Positions 61,301 through 64,000 of a stretch of DNA of 64,000 bases are shown one piece after another (the stretch's first letter is position 1; every line of letters starts with the position of its first letter). Made by a program: the position numbers and the translations under genes. The notes below the pieces were generated by a model that saw only the letters and a list, made by a program, of their open reading frames with translations, did no database searches and was not told where the DNA came from. This stretch comes from Herpomyces periplanetae (Eukaryota > Ascomycota > Laboulbeniomycetes > Herpomycetales > Herpomycetaceae), in assembly GCA_009733715.1 (NCBI GenBank), contig WMKJ01000010.1:121163-185162 (forward strand), in the 5' to 3' direction.

Positions 61301-64000
61301 GGGTACTTGTGGGCTTGCATTTATTACGGGAAGAGTATAAGCTGTGTAAGTTGCAAGATTCATTGAGTAGCTTATTGTATGATTTAGCGCCCGTTTTAGC
61401 GCAATTGGGGCGCTGGCTAGGGTGGGAAGATTGGAGTGGTTTTCCGGGTAGCCTTTATGACTTGGAAAGCCGGTTGATTGAAGATGTAGCATTTGTGGGT
61501 GGACGGTTACAAAGTGGCAAAGGTGATGGGGTTAAACGAGAACTGAAGAGTCCGCCGAATATATTGGAATGGCTACAAAAGTTGGGATATCAGTATGAGA
61601 ATAATTATGATTTTCCGCGACTAGAGGATCAGTTGGACGACGGGGGAAAGGGAATTCATTTTGCGGTAGAATGGGTAGAGATAATGGTTAAGCGACTAAC
61701 GGAACGTAGTAGGGCTATTTTAACGTATGAAAAGTTAGTAGGTGATGTGTTTAAATGTTCTGCAAGACGACAAGTTGAGGGGATCAGAGCATGTGGTATA
61801 ACAAAAGAAATGATGGAAACATTTCCAGAGTTTGTATTGGCACCGATGAAAGATGCGATTATGGCAGTACGAAACAATCCACCGAATGATTGGGATGGTG
61901 AATTGTTAAAGTTGGTAGATCGAGAAGATTTGATGATGTTATTATCAGAGGATAAAAGGGGAAAATGGATTGGTGGAGCTGGGGATAGTGAAGGAATGGG
62001 TGGGATGGGAAATAGATTTACGGAAGGGAGAAGGTTTGGTGTGAATAGATTAAAAGATATTCACACTATATGTCAAGAGGGTCAACGGGGAGGTTCAGAT
62101 GATGAAGATGGAGAGGAAGAAGGGATAAAGTATGAATTGAATGGTGGAGGAGGAGATGATGAAGGGGGGGAAGTTGAGGCAAGCGGTTGGAAGGACATAT
62201 GTGGAATGATATTTGGAGAGGATAGACGGCTTAACGAAGCTACGAGCATGTTGGATAGTGAGCGGTTGGCGGTTGTAGAATGTCAGGGTGAAGCAGGATG
62301 GTCAGAAGGTGAATTATTGGAGGCACAAAAAGATCTAGCGGTACTAGTGTTAAGACGGACTTATGCAATGGGTGTCGGACAGGGGATGATTTGGTATGAT
62401 AGTGAAGAGCCACGATTAATGGAAAGGGTGCATATTCGAGGATTTAATCGAAATTGTTTAATGTTACCGATGAATATGACGATTAGCGGAGCAGAGGATG
62501 AATCGAATGGTACGATTAACGGGGATAAGTTCGGATGGGCACATTTTCATGCGGGAGTAGCAGCGGGACTAAGAGTAGTAGGGGGATTTGGGGAGGGATA
62601 TGGTAAGGAGATTGATAGCTCTTGGATTATGTTTAACAAACCAAGCGGAGAATTGAATGATGAACATGGAGGGTTTTTGTTAGGATTGGGATTGAGTGGA
62701 CATTTGCGGGGTATAGCTAAATGGGTGTCATTTAAATATTTAACGCCAAAGCACACGATGACATCGGTTGGATTATTACTTGGATTATCAGTATCATTTT
62801 TGGGGAGTATGGATATGCTGGTTACTCGATTACTTTCGGTTCATGTACGAAGAATGTTGCCGGAGGGAGCAGCAGAATTAAATTTATCAGGCTATACGGA
62901 AACGGCGGGAATAATGGGGATTGGGTTAGTATACTGTGGGACGCAACATCGAAGGATGAGTGAAGTTGTACTATCGGAGATAGAAACAGGAGTAGATGTT
63001 AAGGAAGTTGAGGGGGAAGACGGTAATGGAAATGAGAACGGGAATGGAGGGGGAGAAAGCCAGGGAGGTGATGAAAGTTATCGTTTAGCGGCGGGGTATG
63101 CTTTAGGTCTGATAAATTTGGGAAAGGGAGAAGATTTACAAGGATTACACGATATGAAGTTGATTGAGCGATTGTTAAGAGTGGCGGTAGGGGGTGAAAC
63201 CAAAATGGAGAGGGTTCATATACTGGATAAGGCTAGGGCTGGAGCATGTATGGCGATAGGATTAATTTTTATGAAGAGTGAGAATGGGGGAGTTGCACGT
63301 AAGATTGATGTACCGGATACAATGGCACAGATGGAATACGTTCGACCGGATATACTGACGCTTAGGATGATGATACGACATTTGATTATGTGGAAGGGGA
63401 TTGGAGGGTGGAAGGGGTGGATTGAGAAGAGTTTACCGGTGAGCATGCAAGGAAAGCGGATAAAAGATATTGATAAGCTGAGAAGTATAGACATGCCATA
63501 CTTTTGTGTAATGGTGGGATTATGTTGGGCGGTAAGTTTAAAGTTTGCGGGTAGTGGACGAGAAGAGGTTCGGGATGTACTGGTGGAATATTTGGATGAA
63601 TTCATGCGGTTAAGTGAGTTAAAGGGAAGCTTGTATGATGAGAGATTGACGAGAATGACGGTGTTGGGATGCGTTAATATGTTAGCAGTATGTAGCGCAT
63701 TAGTGATGGCGGGGCGAGGGGATTTAACGGTGATGAGAAGGTTAAGGGTATTATACGGGAGAATAGGAGGAGAGATGCAGTATGGGAATTATATGGCGTG
63801 TGAAATGGCGATAGGGATGTTGTTTTTAGGAGGTGGAAGGTATACGATTGGACGAGGAACATTGGCGATTGGGGGATTACTTGGAGCATTGTATCACCAA
63901 TTTCCACGGTGTTGTGATGATAATGGAGCGCATTTACAGGCGTTTCGACATATGTGGACGTTGGGATTGGAAAGACGATGTTTGGTGGTGAAGGATGTGG
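58394..64000 (+). CDS. APC1: Anaphase-promoting complex subunit 1 (APC1/BimE/Cut4), partial at right edge
   Basis: Largest scaffold of the APC/C ubiquitin ligase, which drives exit from mitosis. Exons 58394..58819 and 58921..64000+ join in phase 0 at SNQ|NSR; more than 1830 residues are visible and the frame is open to the window end. The N-terminal propeller region carries RHQAHVFFLFGPNYVINLPF. The PC-repeat region is clear: LNEATSMLDSERLAVVECQG, FGWAHFHAGVAAGLRV, SWIMFNKPSGELNDEHGGFL, LGLGLSGHLRGIAKW, LTPKHTMTSVGLLLGLSVSF and LLSVHVRRMLPEG. A Ser/Arg-rich disordered stretch lies at about 400-530. Exon 2 is over 5 kb without an intron, and its 3' half is markedly G/A-rich on the coding strand. 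Confidence 0.92.

Overview
The window looks like nuclear DNA of an intron-containing ascomycete fungus outside the Saccharomyces-type yeasts. The encoded proteins resemble their Pezizomycotina or Taphrinomycotina forms. Introns are mostly 40-220 bp, with gtaagt-like donors and ctaac/ctaat branch sites. A single 5S rRNA gene lies alone between protein genes. The two RNA polymerase III genes each carry a TATA-like element about 25 bp upstream, an arrangement known from fission yeast. I cannot name a species. I see no transposon, CRISPR array or virus-derived gene.

Layout, left to right: a partial SLY41-like triose-phosphate/nucleotide-sugar type transporter (-); a PUF RNA-binding protein (+); a JmjN/JmjC histone demethylase (-); 5S rRNA (-); a Rad57-type RecA paralogue (-); a MOB family kinase co-activator with a Gln/His-rich tail (+); a YAG7-like protein (-) with a 28-nt micro-exon; a Far11/STRIP STRIPAK subunit (+) with an apparent one-base frameshift; a Cbf1-type bHLH factor (-); a membrane-anchored cupredoxin-fold protein (+); a Pho80/Pcl-type cyclin (+); tRNA-His (-); Vid28/Gid5/ARMC8 (+); PFK-2/FBPase-2 (-); RNase H1 (+); SF3B2/Cus1 splicing factor (+); an unrecognised RS/Gly-rich protein (+); a Nup37-like nucleoporin (-); and the first about 5.6 kb of APC1 (+), which runs off the right edge.

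This is mostly conserved housekeeping and signalling content, not an accessory island. Two genes form a functional pair by known biology: Vid28/Gid5 and PFK-2/FBPase-2 lie tail to tail 125 bp apart, and both act on the gluconeogenesis/glycolysis switch. Several proteins carry long low-complexity tracts (poly-Q, poly-H, poly-A, poly-N, Asp-rich). Many plus-strand genes have long pyrimidine-rich leaders that end in a 3' splice signal just before the start codon, so 5'-leader introns or very short first coding exons are likely. Exon boundaries were placed by hand from splice motifs, reading-frame phase and remembered family sequences; no alignment was run.

I found no convincing new biological system. 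The best leads are the frameshift in the STRIP gene, the upstream TATA on polymerase III genes, the GID5-PFK2 pair, the micro-exon, and the unrecognised RS/Gly-rich protein.
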